DNA of 64,000 nt from Candidatus Kaiserbacteria bacterium (GTDB taxonomy: Bacteria > Patescibacteria > Paceibacteria > UBA9973 > UBA2103): positions 86,033 through 150,032 of the forward strand of contig JACPGH010000003.1 of NCBI GenBank assembly GCA_016182485.1. Direction: 5' to 3'. The notes under the pieces are model-generated. The model worked only from the letters and a program-made list of their open reading frames with translations. It searched no databases and was not told the DNA's origin. This document shows positions 49,340 to 57,444 of the stretch, one piece after another. Each line of letters begins with the position of its first letter. Position 1 is the stretch's first letter. Position numbers and translations under genes: made by a program.

Positions 49340-50335
49340 ATGACTGATCTGGTCGCCATCGCGCGGTCGCTCTTCGCTCCCGGGAAGGGAATTCTCGCCG
49401 CCGATGAGAGCGTGCATTCGGCGACGACGCGGCTCGCCGCGTACGGCATCGCGGCGACTCCGGAAATGCGGCGGCAATACAGGGACTTATTTCTCGGCGC
49501 AGAGAATATCGAGCAGTATCTCTCGGGCGCCATTCTTTTTGAAGAAACGCTGGACCAAAAAGGGGATGATAAAAAACTGTTCGCGAGCTCGCTCTCGCTC
49601 CGCGGCATCGCGCCCGGTATCAAGGTGGATCTAGGGACCGAACCGTTTCCCGAAAGCGCGAAAGAGCTCATAACCAGTGGGCTTATCGGCCTCCCCGAAC
49701 GTCTCGAGAAATACAAAAAGCAGGGAAGCGTCTTCACTAAATGGCGGGCAGTGTATCGCATAGACGGCGATCATCTGCCCAGCCCGCAGGCGATCCACGA
49801 AAACGCGAAGCGGCTCGCTAATTATGCCAAAGAGGTGCAAGCCGCCGGATTGGTGCCTATCGTCGAAACGGATGTACTTATCGAGGGGAAACACAGCCGC
49901 AGCCGGTCACGAATGGTCCTCGAACAAGTGTTCGGGGCTCTTTTCTCGGTGCTTGCCGAGTACGCGGTAGACAAGGCCAGCGTGATATTGAAAACGGCGA
50001 TGGCGCTCTCAGGGAGCGAGAATCAGAAAAAAGACTCTCCCGAGGAGGCGGCTGAAGATACTCTCGCGGCGCTTCTCGGCCACGTGCCGCGGCAGCTCGC
50101 GGGAATAGTCTTCCTTTCCGGCGGGCAAGAGCCGGCACAAGCGACAGAGAATCTGGCCGCTATCTGTAGACTGGCCAGAGAGAAAGGGGCGCCCTGGCCG
50201 CTCTCGTTCTCGTACGCGCGCGCTCTGCAGGACGAGGCGCTCGCGCTTTGGAAGGGGAAGGCAGAAAACGTGCCGGCCGCGCGGGAAGCATTTCTCGAAC
50301 GGCTTGCGAAAATCTCAGCGGCTGTCAGCCCCTAA
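49340..50335 (+). CDS. Class I fructose-bisphosphate aldolase
   Basis: 331 residues. The Schiff-base Lys is in ASVILKTAMALSGSE near 218; the eukaryote-type motifs GKGILAADES near 17, KWRAVYRI near 133 and LVPIVETDVLIEGKH near 173 are present. It cleaves fructose-1,6-bisphosphate in glycolysis or makes it in gluconeogenesis. In class I aldolases the usual sequence is P-I-V-E-P-E; here P-I-V-E-T-D, a mild divergence. GATAAT (49326-49331) lies 8 bases before the ATG. Confidence 0.92.
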   Translation: MTDLVAIARSLFAPGKGILAADESVHSATTRLAAYGIAATPEMRRQYRDLFLGAENIEQYLSGAILFEETLDQKGDDKKLFASSLSLRGIAPGIKVDLGTEPFPESAKELITSGLIGLPERLEKYKKQGSVFTKWRAVYRIDGDHLPSPQAIHENAKRLANYAKEVQAAGLVPIVETDVLIEGKHSRSRSRMVLEQVFGALFSVLAEYAVDKASVILKTAMALSGSENQKKDSPEEAAEDTLAALLGHVPRQLAGIVFLSGGQEPAQATENLAAICRLAREKGAPWPLSFSYARALQDEALALWKGKAENVPAAREAFLERLAKISAAVSP

Positions 50336-50341
50336 ATTAAT

Positions 50342-50367
50342 TGAGGGCGCGGATGACCGCGCCCTCA
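50342..50367. terminator. Intrinsic-type hairpin between aldolase and convergent small gene
   Basis: TGAGGGCGCGG (50342-50352) and CCGCGCCCTCA (50357-50367) with loop ATGA, serving both convergent transcripts. It starts 7 bases after the aldolase stop. Confidence 0.8.
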
Positions 50368-50384
50368 CAGTGGAGAAGGGAGCC

Positions 50385-50591
50385 TTATGGCAGCAGCAGG
50401 AATGCCGGAACGAACCGTTTGAAGAAGGGCCGCCTCGGCTTGGCTGGAGCTCGAGCCGGATGAGTTCTCGGCTTGATGGGAGCCGTCAGACAGGCGCACT
50501 TGTTCTCCTTGCATCGGCCGCACGGCAGTCGTCCGTCACATCCGCAATTTGTACAAGCCACACAATCCCCCTTACATACATATTCGCCCAT
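50385..50591 (-). CDS. Small Cys-rich protein with basic tail
   Basis: 68 residues at most. Eight cysteines in the first 35 residues (C-K-G-D-C-V-A-C-T-N-C-G-C, then P-C-G-R-C-K-E-N-K-C-A-C) suggest a zinc or metallothionein-like site; the tail is Pro/Arg rich. Start is uncertain: ATG 50591 sits 3 bases after a TAATAT box, while a GTG at about 50558 follows AAGGGGG by 5 bases and would remove 11 residues. It is part of the SD-led, terminated gene class. Confidence 0.6.
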   Translation of the reverse strand: MGEYVCKGDCVACTNCGCDGRLPCGRCKENKCACLTAPIKPRTHPARAPAKPRRPFFKRFVPAFLLLP

Positions 50592-50661
50592 CGAATATTA
50601 CCGCGGAGCGGCTCCATCAACAAGTTGCCTTTTATCCATACATTGGTTATATTCGAGCGAT

Positions 50662-51312
50662 ATGCCAACGCTCCAAGCGGAGAAGCGCGAGAGAGCTGGC
50701 GCAAAGGCGCCGGCGCTTCGCCGTGCCGGCAAGGTGCCGGGGGTTGTGTACGGACCGCGCCAGGAGGCGGTGCCTATAGCCGTCGAGGCGCGCCTCTTCG
50801 ACAAGGTGCTGCGCGAAGCGGGAGAATCCTCTATCGTCACTCTCTCCGGGCTTCCTTCCGGCGATATAGCCACGCTCATCCACGAGGTGGATTACGACCC
50901 GATAACCTACCGTCCGCGCCACGTCGATTTCTATGCGGTTATCAAGGGGGAGAAAGTCGAGGTCGCCATTCCGCTTACGTTCGTCGGAGTTTCTTCCGCC
51001 GTCGAAGCCGGAGCCAATCTGGTAAAAGTGGCTCACGAAATTTCTGTCGAAGCCGATCCGATGAATCTGCCGCGAGAGATCGAGGTCGATCTTTCGGCGC
51101 TTAAGGAAGTCGGCGACCAGATACGCGCTCAAGACCTGCCGCTTCCGAAGGGCGTCGAGCTCACGAGCGAACCGGACGAAGTCATTGCGCTCGCGCAAGA
51201 AGTCGTCGAGGAGAAAGTGGAAGAGGCGCCAAGAGACCTCGAGTCTATCGAAGTGGAGAAGAAGGGGAAGGAAGAAGAGACTGGAGAAGCGCCGACAGAA
51301 GAAGCAAAATAA
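50662..51312 (+). CDS. rplY: Ribosomal protein L25 (long TL5/CTC type)
   Basis: 216 residues. The N-terminal domain (LQAEKRERAGAKAPALRRAG, then KVPGVVYGP and the D-F-Y-A-V end) is the 5S-rRNA-binding L25 core. The C-terminal TL5 domain (EVAIPLTFVGVSSAVEAGAN, P-R-E-I-E-V-D-L-S-A-L) follows, and an acidic Glu/Lys-rich tail ends the protein. It stabilises 5S rRNA in the large subunit. ATG 50662 follows TATATT by 8 bases. The long upstream frame has no ribosomal features. Confidence 0.95.
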   Translation: MPTLQAEKRERAGAKAPALRRAGKVPGVVYGPRQEAVPIAVEARLFDKVLREAGESSIVTLSGLPSGDIATLIHEVDYDPITYRPRHVDFYAVIKGEKVEVAIPLTFVGVSSAVEAGANLVKVAHEISVEADPMNLPREIEVDLSALKEVGDQIRAQDLPLPKGVELTSEPDEVIALAQEVVEEKVEEAPRDLESIEVEKKGKEEETGEAPTEEAK

Positions 51313-51386
51313 TTCCCAACAAAGGGCCTCATTGGAAATTGGAAATTGCAAAATTGAAAATTAGCCATGGTATCATGGCTATTGTG

Positions 51387-52772
51387 ATGCGCCGGGCCTT
51401 CTTTTTTGTCCTCTGTCTGCTGATTCTCGCCGCCCTGCCCGGCGCGACTGGCGCCCAAGACGCCGCGCAGCAGGTGTCGGCCCGGCAAGAACAGCTCAAG
51501 AATCAGTTGCGCGACCTCGAGAACCAGATCGCTATCCAGCAGCAGCTTCTCGACACCGCGCGCGGCAAGCGCCGGACCCTCCAGTCCGAGATAGACGCGT
51601 TCAACGCGGAGATCAAGAAGACTCAGCTGCAGATCCAGGCCATCACGGTCGGTATCACGCAATTAAACGGCGATATCGGCGTACGCAACCGTACGCTCTC
51701 GCAGTTGTCTAAACAGCTTGCCGCGGAAAAGGAATCGCTCGAGCAGATACTGCGCCAGACCCAGATGCTCGATGACTACTCAGTGGTGTACGTGGCGCTG
51801 GGGTCGCAGAGCGTATCTGATTTTTTTAAAGACCTGGACGCGTTCACTGCCATCAAGAGCGCTCTCGCGGCCTCTTTCGCGGAGATCCAGCATACGAGCA
51901 CGGCGACCGAAGCGGAGAAGGAGGCGCTCGAGGCTCGGCTCGCCGAGCAAGAGCAGCTGCGTACGGTGGCTCAACTCGCCAAACAGGCTGTCCAGGTACA
52001 GGAGAGGGAAAAGCAGAAACTCCTTTCGGAGACGAAAGGCATTGAGGCGAACTATCAGAAGCTCATCACGAGCACGGAGAGGAGCGCGGCGCAGATACGT
52101 TCCGAGCTCTTCATGCTGCGCGATACCGCGGCAATTCCGTTCGGAACGGCGCTCGCATACGCTCAGGCGGCCGAACGAGCGACAGGCACGCGCGCGGCGG
52201 TTACCCTCGGCGTCCTGAAGCAGGAGACGAATCTAGGCGAAAATCTAGGCACGGGCACGTGGCGAACGGATATGCATCCGACACGCGATCAGCCGGTATT
52301 TGTCTATATTACCCAAGTGCTTGGTCTCGACCCGAATACTATGCCGGTCTCGCGGAAGCCTTCATACGGCTGGGGCGGGGCGATGGGTCCTGGGCAGTTC
52401 ATCCCTTCGACCTGGGTTTGCTACGGCGGCTTCGTAAACGTAAATACCAATACTTGCACGCCCTCGGGCGGGAACGGCTTCTGGCAAGGCCCGTGGCAGT
52501 ATGTCGCCTCGAAAGACCGAGTGCGCAAGCTCCTAGGCGCTTCGGTCCCTTCAAATCCGTGGAGCGCGGAGGTCGCCATCATGGCCACTGCGATGCTCAT
52601 GGCCGACAATGGCGCCTCTGCGCAAACCCCGGCGGCCGAGCGGCTCGCAGCCTTGCGCTACTTCGCCGGCTGGACGGGAGCGAGAAACCCCGCGTATTCC
52701 TTCTACGGCGACGGCGTCATGGACTTCGCCGCCAAGTTCCAGCGGGACATCAACCAGCTCGCGGGGCTATAG
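51387..52772 (+). CDS. Secreted coiled-coil lytic transglycosylase
   Basis: 461 residues. A signal peptide (4-23, ending ATGAQ) is followed by a long coiled coil (26-260) resembling EnvC/PcsB-type hydrolase activators (QEQLKNQLRDLENQIAIQQQ). The C-terminal part has the SLT_2-type signature: GVLKQETNLGENLG near 290 with the catalytic Glu and YGWGGAMGPGQFIPSTWVCY near 340, then a metal-free W-S-A-E-V-A-I-M-A-T-A helix. It would cut glycan strands near the division site. TATCAT lies 10 bases before ATG 51387; the 16-residue longer frame is rejected. Confidence 0.85.
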   Translation: MRRAFFFVLCLLILAALPGATGAQDAAQQVSARQEQLKNQLRDLENQIAIQQQLLDTARGKRRTLQSEIDAFNAEIKKTQLQIQAITVGITQLNGDIGVRNRTLSQLSKQLAAEKESLEQILRQTQMLDDYSVVYVALGSQSVSDFFKDLDAFTAIKSALAASFAEIQHTSTATEAEKEALEARLAEQEQLRTVAQLAKQAVQVQEREKQKLLSETKGIEANYQKLITSTERSAAQIRSELFMLRDTAAIPFGTALAYAQAAERATGTRAAVTLGVLKQETNLGENLGTGTWRTDMHPTRDQPVFVYITQVLGLDPNTMPVSRKPSYGWGGAMGPGQFIPSTWVCYGGFVNVNTNTCTPSGGNGFWQGPWQYVASKDRVRKLLGASVPSNPWSAEVAIMATAMLMADNGASAQTPAAERLAALRYFAGWTGARNPAYSFYGDGVMDFAAKFQRDINQLAGL

Positions 52773-52803
52773 TCCTTCCGAGTAGAGTGTTATCATCCCC
52801 CCG

Positions 52804-54186
52804 ATGAGACGCCTGGGATTTTCACCGAGATGGAACGAGATAAAGCGTTCCGGCATACATCTTCTTTCAGAAGTGCTCTTACCGTATCGAGAGCCATACG
52901 GCTTTAGTCACCGGCTAGTAACCGCAGCATATAGGCGCCTGCTTACGGAAACGGAATATGCGGATTCGCGACAGGTGGAAAACCTTCAATTGCTCAGACT
53001 TAAAAAGATTCTTAAAACGGCAGGAAAAATTCCTTGGTGGAAAGATCATTTCGCGAACGCCGGCCTCGTTCTTCCCGTCTCAAAGCTCAATGACCTGGAA
53101 AAATTGCCTCCCGTTACGAAGTATTCTTTTTCAGGCATCTCGCGTGCGCAGTTCGCATCCAGGTTCTTTCCTGGGCATCCTCGTCTGCTTTTGCACCGGA
53201 CGTCGGGCACGACGGGCGCTCCCTTCGAATGGGGCGTGGATCGCAATACCCTGTTTGTCGAAACCGCCTCTTATCTCCACCGTGCCATAACCTGGTTCGG
53301 TATTCCCATCCGCGGCAAGTACCCATTCATCGCGACGTTCGTATATTGGAGTTATGCGGTGCCAGGAATCGAGATGTGGTGGAATCCTGTCGCCTCAAGC
53401 GAGCCGCGGGATTTCGTCAGGATGCTTCGGATGATGCGCGAGAATAACTCAAGAGTTCTTTTTTCCTATCCCACGAATCTTCTCCTGTTCGCTAAAAAAC
53501 TTTCGGAACTGAGAGAGAGGGTCCCGTTGGAGCTGGCGCTAGCTACCGGACAGCGGCTCAATGACGAAGATCGCGCTTATGTTGAAAAGGCGCTCGGATG
53601 CCCGGTCGGGAATCTATACGGCTCCCGCGAATTCGGGCAGATGGCTATCGAATGCCCACAACGGCATCATTGGTACCATATCAATAGCGAACGACTTTTG
53701 GTCGAGATAACTGACGAAGTCGGCAAACGGCTACCCGACGGAGTCGAAGGAATCATAACGATAACTTCCCTTGAGAACCACGCTATGCCGCTTATTCGCT
53801 ACCAGCTTGGAGATCGGGGCAGAATCATCCCTGAAACATGCCCGTGCGGCAGGACTCTGCCGCTTCTAGAATTTTTCGGCAAAGACATGGATTTTATCAG
53901 ACTTCCGAACGGCGGAATCATCCCGTTCAGACACATAAACCTGGTGGTTCTCCTGCAGTTTTTCGATGAAATCGAATTCTATCAGATAGTGCAGGCGTCG
54001 CTCTACAGGCTCATCATCCGTCTGAAACTTAAGAATCGCGCTTCACCGGATTTCGAGAAACGCTTTTTACAGAAATTGCGAGTCTACGTCGGGAATGAGC
54101 TGGATGTTTCCTTCGAGTACCCTGACAGCTGGAACATTTCAGAGGGCAGGAAGATGAAAGTTTTTATCCCCCTAGCAACCTATTGA
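52804..54186 (+). CDS. PaaK/CapK-like adenylate-forming enzyme
   Basis: 460 residues. The core motif HRTSGTTGAPFEW near 128 is the P-loop of phenylacetate-CoA ligase-type enzymes; LYGSREFGQMAIE near 270, RYQLGDRG near 335 and C-P-C-G-R-T (zinc-like Cys pair near 346) complete the fold. These activate a carboxylate as acyl-AMP. In bacteria CapK-like members often sit in surface polysaccharide or peptide-modification loci. It lies 600 bases from, and converges on, the RiPP-like cluster, so a role there is possible but not shown. TATCAT lies 7 bases before the ATG. Confidence 0.83.
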   Translation: MRRLGFSPRWNEIKRSGIHLLSEVLLPYREPYGFSHRLVTAAYRRLLTETEYADSRQVENLQLLRLKKILKTAGKIPWWKDHFANAGLVLPVSKLNDLEKLPPVTKYSFSGISRAQFASRFFPGHPRLLLHRTSGTTGAPFEWGVDRNTLFVETASYLHRAITWFGIPIRGKYPFIATFVYWSYAVPGIEMWWNPVASSEPRDFVRMLRMMRENNSRVLFSYPTNLLLFAKKLSELRERVPLELALATGQRLNDEDRAYVEKALGCPVGNLYGSREFGQMAIECPQRHHWYHINSERLLVEITDEVGKRLPDGVEGIITITSLENHAMPLIRYQLGDRGRIIPETCPCGRTLPLLEFFGKDMDFIRLPNGGIIPFRHINLVVLLQFFDEIEFYQIVQASLYRLIIRLKLKNRASPDFEKRFLQKLRVYVGNELDVSFEYPDSWNISEGRKMKVFIPLATY

Positions 54187-54293
54187 CAACTTGCGGCGTA
54201 TAGGTTATCTTTACTATTAGAGTGCAAACAAGGCAGGAGTGGCCTGCCGTTGGCGTTGTATAACCGTCACCAGTAACCAGGAGGATCTTTCCA

Positions 54294-54740
54294 ATGACGA
54301 TCTCCAAGTATCTGTTCGCGGCCGTCCTGATGGCGGCCCTGTTCGGCGGAGCGTGCGCGCAGCCGATGGCGTCCCAGACGACGACCGGCAACAACAACGT
54401 CTCAGCTTCGGTGCCGACGGCTGCCGAGTGGCAGCGCATGACGGGGGCGGAGCTAAAGTCCTTCGAGGGGAAAACCTTCTCCTCGCTCGGTACGCGCGGA
54501 CAGCCGTACTGGATTAAGCTCGGACCTCCGGACGGCATCACGAAGTTCTGGGCGTCCACGGACTCCGGAATCCCGGGCCATGAGGACTTCCGTGATCAGG
54601 GAGTGTGGTGGGTCTGGAATAACCAGTTCTGCCTCCAGTACGACTCCTGGATGGGGGGGAAGGCGAGCTGCAACCCCATCGAGCACGCGGGGGGGAAGTT
54701 CCGCTGGGCCGGCAGCAACAAGCCCATCACCGTGGAGTAA
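54294..54740 (+). CDS. Small secreted protein, DUF995-like
   Basis: 148 residues. Signal peptide 1-22 ending in a possible lipobox-like GACAQ, then WQRMTGAELKSFEGKTFSSL and a compact Trp-rich domain (KFWASTDSG, GVWWVWNNQFCLQYDSWMGG, CNPIEHAGGKFRWAG) resembling small extracytoplasmic DUF995-type domains. A perfect AGGAGGATC precedes the ATG by 8 bases, and an intrinsic-type hairpin follows directly. An SD-led gene between the adenylating enzyme and the unknown paralogue family. Function unknown. Confidence 0.72.
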   Translation: MTISKYLFAAVLMAALFGGACAQPMASQTTTGNNNVSASVPTAAEWQRMTGAELKSFEGKTFSSLGTRGQPYWIKLGPPDGITKFWASTDSGIPGHEDFRDQGVWWVWNNQFCLQYDSWMGGKASCNPIEHAGGKFRWAGSNKPITVE

Positions 54741-54748
54741 ACCGGCCT

Positions 54749-54787
54749 TACGCCGGTCGACCATTCGGTCGACCGGCGTAGTTCTTT
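54749..54787 (+). terminator. Terminator of the 54294 gene
   Basis: TACGCCGGTCGACC (54749-54762) and GGTCGACCGGCGTA (54767-54780), perfect 14-bp arms, loop ATTC, then GTTCTTT. It also serves the end of the convergent minus-strand cluster. Confidence 0.85.
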
Positions 54788-54794
54788 ATGTATG

Positions 54795-55958
54795 TCATTT
54801 AAAGTCATTTTCAAGCCATCCATTTATGAGCAACCAGTTTTTGAATTCCGGAACGATATTCGCTATTGCCACGATGTTCCTCTTGCTCGCCACATCAAAA
54901 TCTCTGAAGCGAGCCGTTGTATTTTGCAATCGGGCTCGAATAACGATACCTACTATACCCGTTTGCTCAGGTTTGCCCGCTGTGAGAAAGGGATAAATCG
55001 CGTTTCGAAGTTCGCTTGCCGAAGTGGGGCGGCTAATCAAGAGCGTCGATGCGTTGGAAAGAGAAACTGAGAGATACAATTGGGGTATCGTTCGATAAGC
55101 ATACGCTGCAGAGAACGCGTAAGCTTCTCTTGCCGAGACTACTGGCGATATCGATATGCCGAGCGCACTCAGGTATCGTAATGCAGAACCGTATGCCTCT
55201 GTTCCGTTTATGATGCTGAGCGGATTGTTCTCGGCAGTATTTATGATCCCGTCTCGAACGAGCCGGGAAACGGATTGACCGGCCTTAGCAAGGAAATTTT
55301 GCGAAGCAAGTACGTCGGCTTCGACCGCTTTTTCCGTATAGCGCGGATAGGTGAGGAGACGCCCCTCGCGCTGTTCTCGCCTGATGTACGTCTTGTAATA
55401 TGCCATTTTCGCATATTGGCTCGCCGCGGTTCCTATTGTGGCGATATCAGCGTATCCGCTTCTCTCTGCGGCTTCGAGATAGGCAAGGTATGCATACATC
55501 CCGTTATCAGAATAAGCGTGCGAAACCCTCCTAGAACGTATGAGTTCAAATATGTACGGATATACGCTTTCAGCTTCCTTCAAGAACGCTAATTCCGGGT
55601 GGCTCTCGATGTAATCGTAAATCTCGTAGATGTTCCCGCCGTTATATACATACCGCTTAAGTATAAAATACAGGTCGGCTTTAGTATCCGCGGTCTTGAT
55701 ATTTTCCCGTACGTTCTGCAAAAACGAGTCCTGAAGAGCCCTAGCTCCTTCAAAAGAGGAAAGGCTTTCAAAGTAGCGGCTGGTGGGATGAGTCGTGGGA
55801 GGTGGGTTGGTATTAGTTCGATATATCCAGTAGTACCCGAGTGTGCTCCCCGCTGCGCACAGAACAACTATAAGCCCCAGGACCCGAGGTGATCTTAGAA
55901 ATTTGTAGGCTCGCCTGACCAGCCGCGCTTTATTTATTTGAAATCGTCCTCGGTCCAT
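54795..55958 (-). CDS. Unknown membrane-anchored paralogue 3 of RiPP-like cluster
   Basis: 387 residues, one N-terminal helix (about 27-45, VLGLIVVLCAAGSTLGYYW), rest extracytoplasmic and helical. It shares with the two upstream paralogues NGGNIYEIYDYIESHPELAF, LAYLEAAERSGYADIATIGT, Y-G-S-A-L-R-Y-L-x-A-L and the closing VPEFKNWLLINGWLENDF. It is the most divergent of the three. Its start lies inside the last codons of paralogue 2 (25-base overlap). No known domain was recognised. It could be immunity, maturation or a surface receptor. Confidence 0.7.
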   Translation of the reverse strand: MDRGRFQINKARLVRRAYKFLRSPRVLGLIVVLCAAGSTLGYYWIYRTNTNPPPTTHPTSRYFESLSSFEGARALQDSFLQNVRENIKTADTKADLYFILKRYVYNGGNIYEIYDYIESHPELAFLKEAESVYPYIFELIRSRRVSHAYSDNGMYAYLAYLEAAERSGYADIATIGTAASQYAKMAYYKTYIRREQREGRLLTYPRYTEKAVEADVLASQNFLAKAGQSVSRLVRDGIINTAENNPLSIINGTEAYGSALRYLSALGISISPVVSAREAYAFSAAYAYRTIPQLYLSVSLSNASTLLISRPTSASELRNAIYPFLTAGKPEQTGIVGIVIRARLQNTTARFRDFDVASKRNIVAIANIVPEFKNWLLINGWLENDFK

Positions 55959-57058
55959 CCGTTGTAGACGAGCCAGTTCTTGAACTCAGGGACCTTACCG
56001 GCCAGGCGCAGGATATTCCGTTTGCTGTAAAGATCTTGATTGGTGTCGCGAAGTCTCACTGGTTCAGGCTCGAATCTAGCGTCTATAATGTAGTGCACAA
56101 TGCTGGTATCGAGCAGCCCCGTCTTTTTCGTGTCGAATTCGAGGATGGGGAACAGGGCAGTCCTGATCTGATCCGGGCTGCTGGAGTCGAGCCAAGCCAA
56201 TGTCGAGGCGTTCAGAAGAGAAGTAAAGAAAATCAGCTCGGGTACGTATCGGTGAGAAAATTCTACCGCAAATTCGAATATCTCATTCGCAGGTTTCGGA
56301 GAGGCAAAGTCAACCTCGAGCGCTTCCAAGTAGCGCAGAGCGCTTCCAAATTGATTCAGCCCAACTAGAATATCCCTCTCGGGAATTTCTTGCGAAGTGA
56401 TTTTGCCGTCAAGGATATCGGCGACAGTTTGTTTTGCCTTATCTAGAAACCGTATAGCCCGCTCGGTATTCGGTTTCGCGTATCGCGTATGTCTAGAGCC
56501 TTCTTCCGGCGCCATTTCCTTTGCGAGAGTGGTCGTAAACAAAGCAAATTTCGCATATTGATTCGCAAGAGTCCCGAGCGTAGCGATATCCGCGTAACCA
56601 TATTTATCCAATACCTCCAAGTAGGCGAGGTATGCATAAAACCCTCTATCAGTGAATGTGGTAGGGACAACTTTCTCCGTAATCTGCCCGAATGTAATCG
56701 GATAGATAGTCTCAGCTTCCTTCAAGAACGCTAATTCCGGGTGGCTGTTGATATAGTCATAGATTTCGTAGATATTCCCGCCATTATCGAAGAATCGGTG
56801 CGTTATGAAATAAATCGACGACTTGGTGATCTGATCATTGACTCCGCTACGGATATCCTCGAGGAAAAAATTCTGGAGTCCGGTGGGATTATTGCCGAGC
56901 AAGCTCGAATAGTAAGCCTCGGTGTTCGCAGTCTCGCGATTGTTCCTCGGCACAATGTTTGTGTAATAGAAGGCTGTTCCTGCGCCTAGAATAACCAAAA
57001 CAGCCAGAATTACAATGGCTGCTGCTTTCTTATGTCCGAATCCTCGCTCAGCTTCCAT
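55934..57058 (-). CDS. Unknown membrane-anchored paralogue 2 of RiPP-like cluster
   Basis: 374 residues. Helix at 12-34 (AAAIVILAVLVILGAGTAFY), then a Y-Y-S-S-L-L-G-N-N-P-T-G-L-Q-N-F-F-L segment (about 50), STSIYFITHRFFDNGGNIYE-like block, LAYLEVLDKYGYADIATLGT and the end PEFKNWLVYNGWTEDDFK. It is soluble apart from the anchor, rich in Tyr/Phe/Leu helices. Closest to paralogue 1. It follows the small Cys-rich gene by 40 bases. TATAAT 2 bases before the ATG is too close to be its promoter, so it is probably co-transcribed. Confidence 0.72.
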   Translation of the reverse strand: MEAERGFGHKKAAAIVILAVLVILGAGTAFYYTNIVPRNNRETANTEAYYSSLLGNNPTGLQNFFLEDIRSGVNDQITKSSIYFITHRFFDNGGNIYEIYDYINSHPELAFLKEAETIYPITFGQITEKVVPTTFTDRGFYAYLAYLEVLDKYGYADIATLGTLANQYAKFALFTTTLAKEMAPEEGSRHTRYAKPNTERAIRFLDKAKQTVADILDGKITSQEIPERDILVGLNQFGSALRYLEALEVDFASPKPANEIFEFAVEFSHRYVPELIFFTSLLNASTLAWLDSSSPDQIRTALFPILEFDTKKTGLLDTSIVHYIIDARFEPEPVRLRDTNQDLYSKRNILRLAGKVPEFKNWLVYNGWTEDDFK

Positions 57059-57098
57059 ACATTATAAGGTATTTGATAGTCGGACCATGATTTTAAGA

Positions 57099-57365
57099 TT
57101 AAGAGGCGCATCCGCCTCCGTCGCCGCCTCCGTCGCCGTCGCCGCCTCCGTCGCCGCTGTCAGCACAGCCGCTGCAACCGCCGCATCCGTCGCCGCAGCT
57201 TCCAAGATCCCATTCCCAGACGGCTAGATCCGCATGAACAGTCGGGATAAGAAACGATTCGCTCTTCGAATAGCTCGAGCGAAGGAAATCCGCAATGCCG
57301 CTAAAGAGTGCAACAAACACCACGCCAGTCATGAACACCGCGCGCTTTTTCAGGATGCGAACCAT
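57099..57365 (-). CDS. Candidate RiPP precursor: small exported Cys/Gly-rich peptide
   Basis: 88 residues from ATG 57365, 7 bases after a TATCAT box on this strand. A basic start (MVRILKKR) and a hydrophobic stretch (AVFMTGVVFVALFSGIADF) lead to a possible signal-peptidase site (P-T-V-H-A, about residue 44). Then LAVWEWDLGSCGDGCGGCSG and a tail of Gly, Asp, Ser and Cys ending GGGCAS. The Cys/Ser residues spaced by Gly resemble thiazole-forming cores, and it sits beside YcaO and SagB genes. Alternatively it is a disulfide-rich secreted peptide. No homologue is claimed. The longer frame to 57473 has no start signals. Confidence 0.62.
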   Translation of the reverse strand: MVRILKKRAVFMTGVVFVALFSGIADFLRSSYSKSESFLIPTVHADLAVWEWDLGSCGDGCGGCSGCADSGDGGGDGDGGGDGGGCAS

Positions 57366-57444
57366 AACATTTATGATAGCAAGCGGATATTTGATTATCG
57401 CGGGATATGCACAGGTCCTCTGAGAAGGAAAATGCTTAATTTTC

